DNA of 64,000 nucleotides, taken from assembly GCA_016720855.1 (NCBI GenBank), contig JADKJU010000001.1:117501-181500 (forward strand), read 5' to 3'. The translations under genes were made by a program, and so were the position numbers. The notes under the pieces are model-generated. The model was not told the DNA's origin and did no database searches. It saw only the letters and a list, made by a program, of their open reading frames with translations. Below, piece by piece: positions 62,544-64,000 of this stretch. Within the stretch, counting starts at the first letter, position 1. Every line of letters starts with the position of its first letter. This stretch comes from Betaproteobacteria bacterium. GTDB taxonomy: Bacteria > Pseudomonadota > Gammaproteobacteria > Burkholderiales > Usitatibacteraceae.

Positions 62544-64000
62544 ATGCTCCGCGCCCTGGCGCTTCGCGACTTCGTGATCGTCGAGACGCTCGACCTCGAG
62601 CTGGCGACGGGGTTCACCGCGCTCACGGGGGAAACAGGCGCCGGCAAGTCGATCCTGGTCGATGCGCTGGGCCTCGTCCTCGGAGCCCGGGCCGATCCCG
62701 GGGTGATCCGTCCCGGCGCGGAACGCGCCGACCTCAGCGCGGAGTTCGACGTGTCCGGCCTGGAGGCAGCGCGCCGCTGGCTCGAGGCCAACGACCTGGA
62801 GGAAGAGGGTGGCGAGTCCTGTCTCCTGCGGCGCACGATCGACCGCACCGGACGCTCGCGCGGATTCGTGAACGGCCGCCCGGCCACCGCCACGCAGCTT
62901 CGCGAGCTGGGGGATTTCCTGGTGGACGTCCACGGGCAGCACGAGCATCAGTGGCTGTCGCAGCGCGACTACCAGCGGCGCCTGCTCGACGTGTTCGGGG
63001 GCGCCGAGGCCGAGGCGCGCGAGACGGCGCGCCTTCATGGAGAATGGCGGCGCGCCGCGCAGGCGCGCGCGGCCCGGGAGCGCGCGAGCGAATCATCCGC
63101 CCGGGAGCGTGAATTCCTGCGCGACGAGATCCGGGACCTGGAAACGCTCGCCTTCACCCCCGAGTCCTGGGCGCAGGAGTCGACCGAACATCGACGCCTG
63201 GCCCACGCGCAGGAATTGATCGCGCATTGCCGGGCTGCCGTGGAGGCCGCGGACGAGGCCGAGCCCAGCGCAACGGGCCTCATCGCGAACGCGGTCGCCC
63301 GTCTTGCGCAAGCCGCGCAGGTCGATGCGACCCTCGAGGAGGCCCGGCGCGACCTCGAGACCGCGGCGGCCCACGCCGCGGAGGCCGCGCATCACCTGCG
63401 CCGCTACCTTCAGGGGATCGAGCCCGATCCCGCACGTCTGGATGCGCTCGAACGCAGGCTACGGCTCGTCCACGACGCCTCGCGGCGCCTGCGGGTCGAG
63501 CCCGCCGGGCTTCCCGAGGCATTGGCTTCGCGTCGCGCGCGGCTTGCGGAGATCGGCGGCGACGGAAGTTCCGAGGCACTTCGCGAGCGCGAAACGGCCG
63601 CCGGGGCCGCGTATCGCGAGGCGGCCGGCGTGCTGTCCTCGAAGCGGCGCGATGCCGCGCGCCGGATGGGTGAAGAGGTGACGAAGAGGCTGCAGGGCCT
63701 TGCGATGGAAGGCGGGAGGCTCGAGGTGAGCCTCGAACCCCTGCCGGAGCCCGCGGCGCACGGTCATGAGGGAGTTGAATTCCGCGTTGCGGCGCACGCC
63801 GGCCAGCCCGCAGGGCCCGTGGGCAAGGTCGCCTCCGGCGGCGAACTGTCGCGACTCGCGCTCGCCATCCAGGTTCTCATGGGCGGACGCGCGGGCATTC
63901 CCACGCTTGTGTTCGACGAGGTGGACGCGGGAATTGGCGGGCGCGTCGCGGAAATCGTCGGCTCCCTGCTGGCGGAACTCTCGCGCCATCACCAGGTGCT
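62544..64000 (+). CDS. recN: DNA repair protein RecN (3' truncated by the window end)
   Basis: SMC-like ATPase in double-strand break repair. The visible 485 residues show Walker A GETGAGKSILVDALG (near 30-40), the hallmark VDVHGQHEHQWL, a long coiled-coil region (about 150-350), the signature motif VASGGELSRLALAIQ (near 430) and Walker B PTLVFDEVDAGIGG. The reading frame is continuous from ATG 62544 to the last base. Only the end of the head domain is missing. It starts 16 bases after nadK. Confidence 0.96.
   Translation, partial: MLRALALRDFVIVETLDLELATGFTALTGETGAGKSILVDALGLVLGARADPGVIRPGAERADLSAEFDVSGLEAARRWLEANDLEEEGGESCLLRRTIDRTGRSRGFVNGRPATATQLRELGDFLVDVHGQHEHQWLSQRDYQRRLLDVFGGAEAEARETARLHGEWRRAAQARAARERASESSAREREFLRDEIRDLETLAFTPESWAQESTEHRRLAHAQELIAHCRAAVEAADEAEPSATGLIANAVARLAQAAQVDATLEEARRDLETAAAHAAEAAHHLRRYLQGIEPDPARLDALERRLRLVHDASRRLRVEPAGLPEALASRRARLAEIGGDGSSEALRERETAAGAAYREAAGVLSSKRRDAARRMGEEVTKRLQGLAMEGGRLEVSLEPLPEPAAHGHEGVEFRVAAHAGQPAGPVGKVASGGELSRLALAIQVLMGGRAGIPTLVFDEVDAGIGGRVAEIVGSLLAELSRHHQV

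Overview
The window is a gene-dense, GC-rich stretch of a bacterial chromosome that looks betaproteobacterial. The evidence is gene order and content: leuC-entericidin-leuD-leuB-asd-fimV-truA-trpF-trpB-trpA-accD-folC-SPOR-purF-metZ in one direction, and hrcA-hemH-grpE-dnaK-dnaJ with sigma32-type promoters. LpxH, FimV and periplasmic lipoproteins show a Gram-negative envelope. The genus cannot be named from the sequence alone. The window starts inside a chemotaxis receptor gene and ends inside recN.

Layout. 1-6,000: the end of a methyl-accepting chemotaxis protein, then a leftward, translationally coupled operon of binding protein, ATPase, fused permease and class I aminotransferase. 6,035-8,164: a PA0069-family radical SAM gene interrupted by a 346-residue LAGLIDADG intein placed exactly at the iron-sulfur cysteine motif. 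8,200-18,008: an accessory segment bounded by a 110-bp direct repeat. It holds an extreme G-homopolymer tract, tRNA-Glu, two receiver-like proteins with degenerate phosphorylation sites, two very large proteins of unknown family, and a metacaspase with two C-terminal repeats. 18,080-29,900: DUF72 protein, single-chain indolepyruvate ferredoxin oxidoreductase, LD-carboxypeptidase, VOC protein, malic enzyme, and an ArsR-controlled group (arsR, lipoprotein amidohydrolase, LplT-acyltransferase fusion). 29,940-48,500: the housekeeping biosynthesis run (chorismate, leucine, lysine/methionine/threonine branch, tryptophan, fatty acid, folate, purine, methionine). 48,500-53,940: lpxH, cyclophilin, L,D-transpeptidase and TPR protein on the minus strand, then cysS. 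53,990-61,580: a branched-chain amino acid-type binding protein and the dnaJ-dnaK-grpE-holin-hemH-hrcA heat-shock group. 61,650-64,000: nadK and recN.

How it fits together. Most genes are ordinary core metabolism and stress response, often overlapping by ATGA or GTGA. The unusual parts are the radical SAM intein, whose splice junction rebuilds the [4Fe-4S] cysteine motif, and the metacaspase segment next to it. That segment appears to have entered between two convergent genes whose stop codons overlap, with the shared end duplicated so both genes stayed intact. Two core genes (asd and the LplT-acyltransferase gene) each carry a single-base excess in a short homopolymer, which suggests consensus sequence errors in this assembly.
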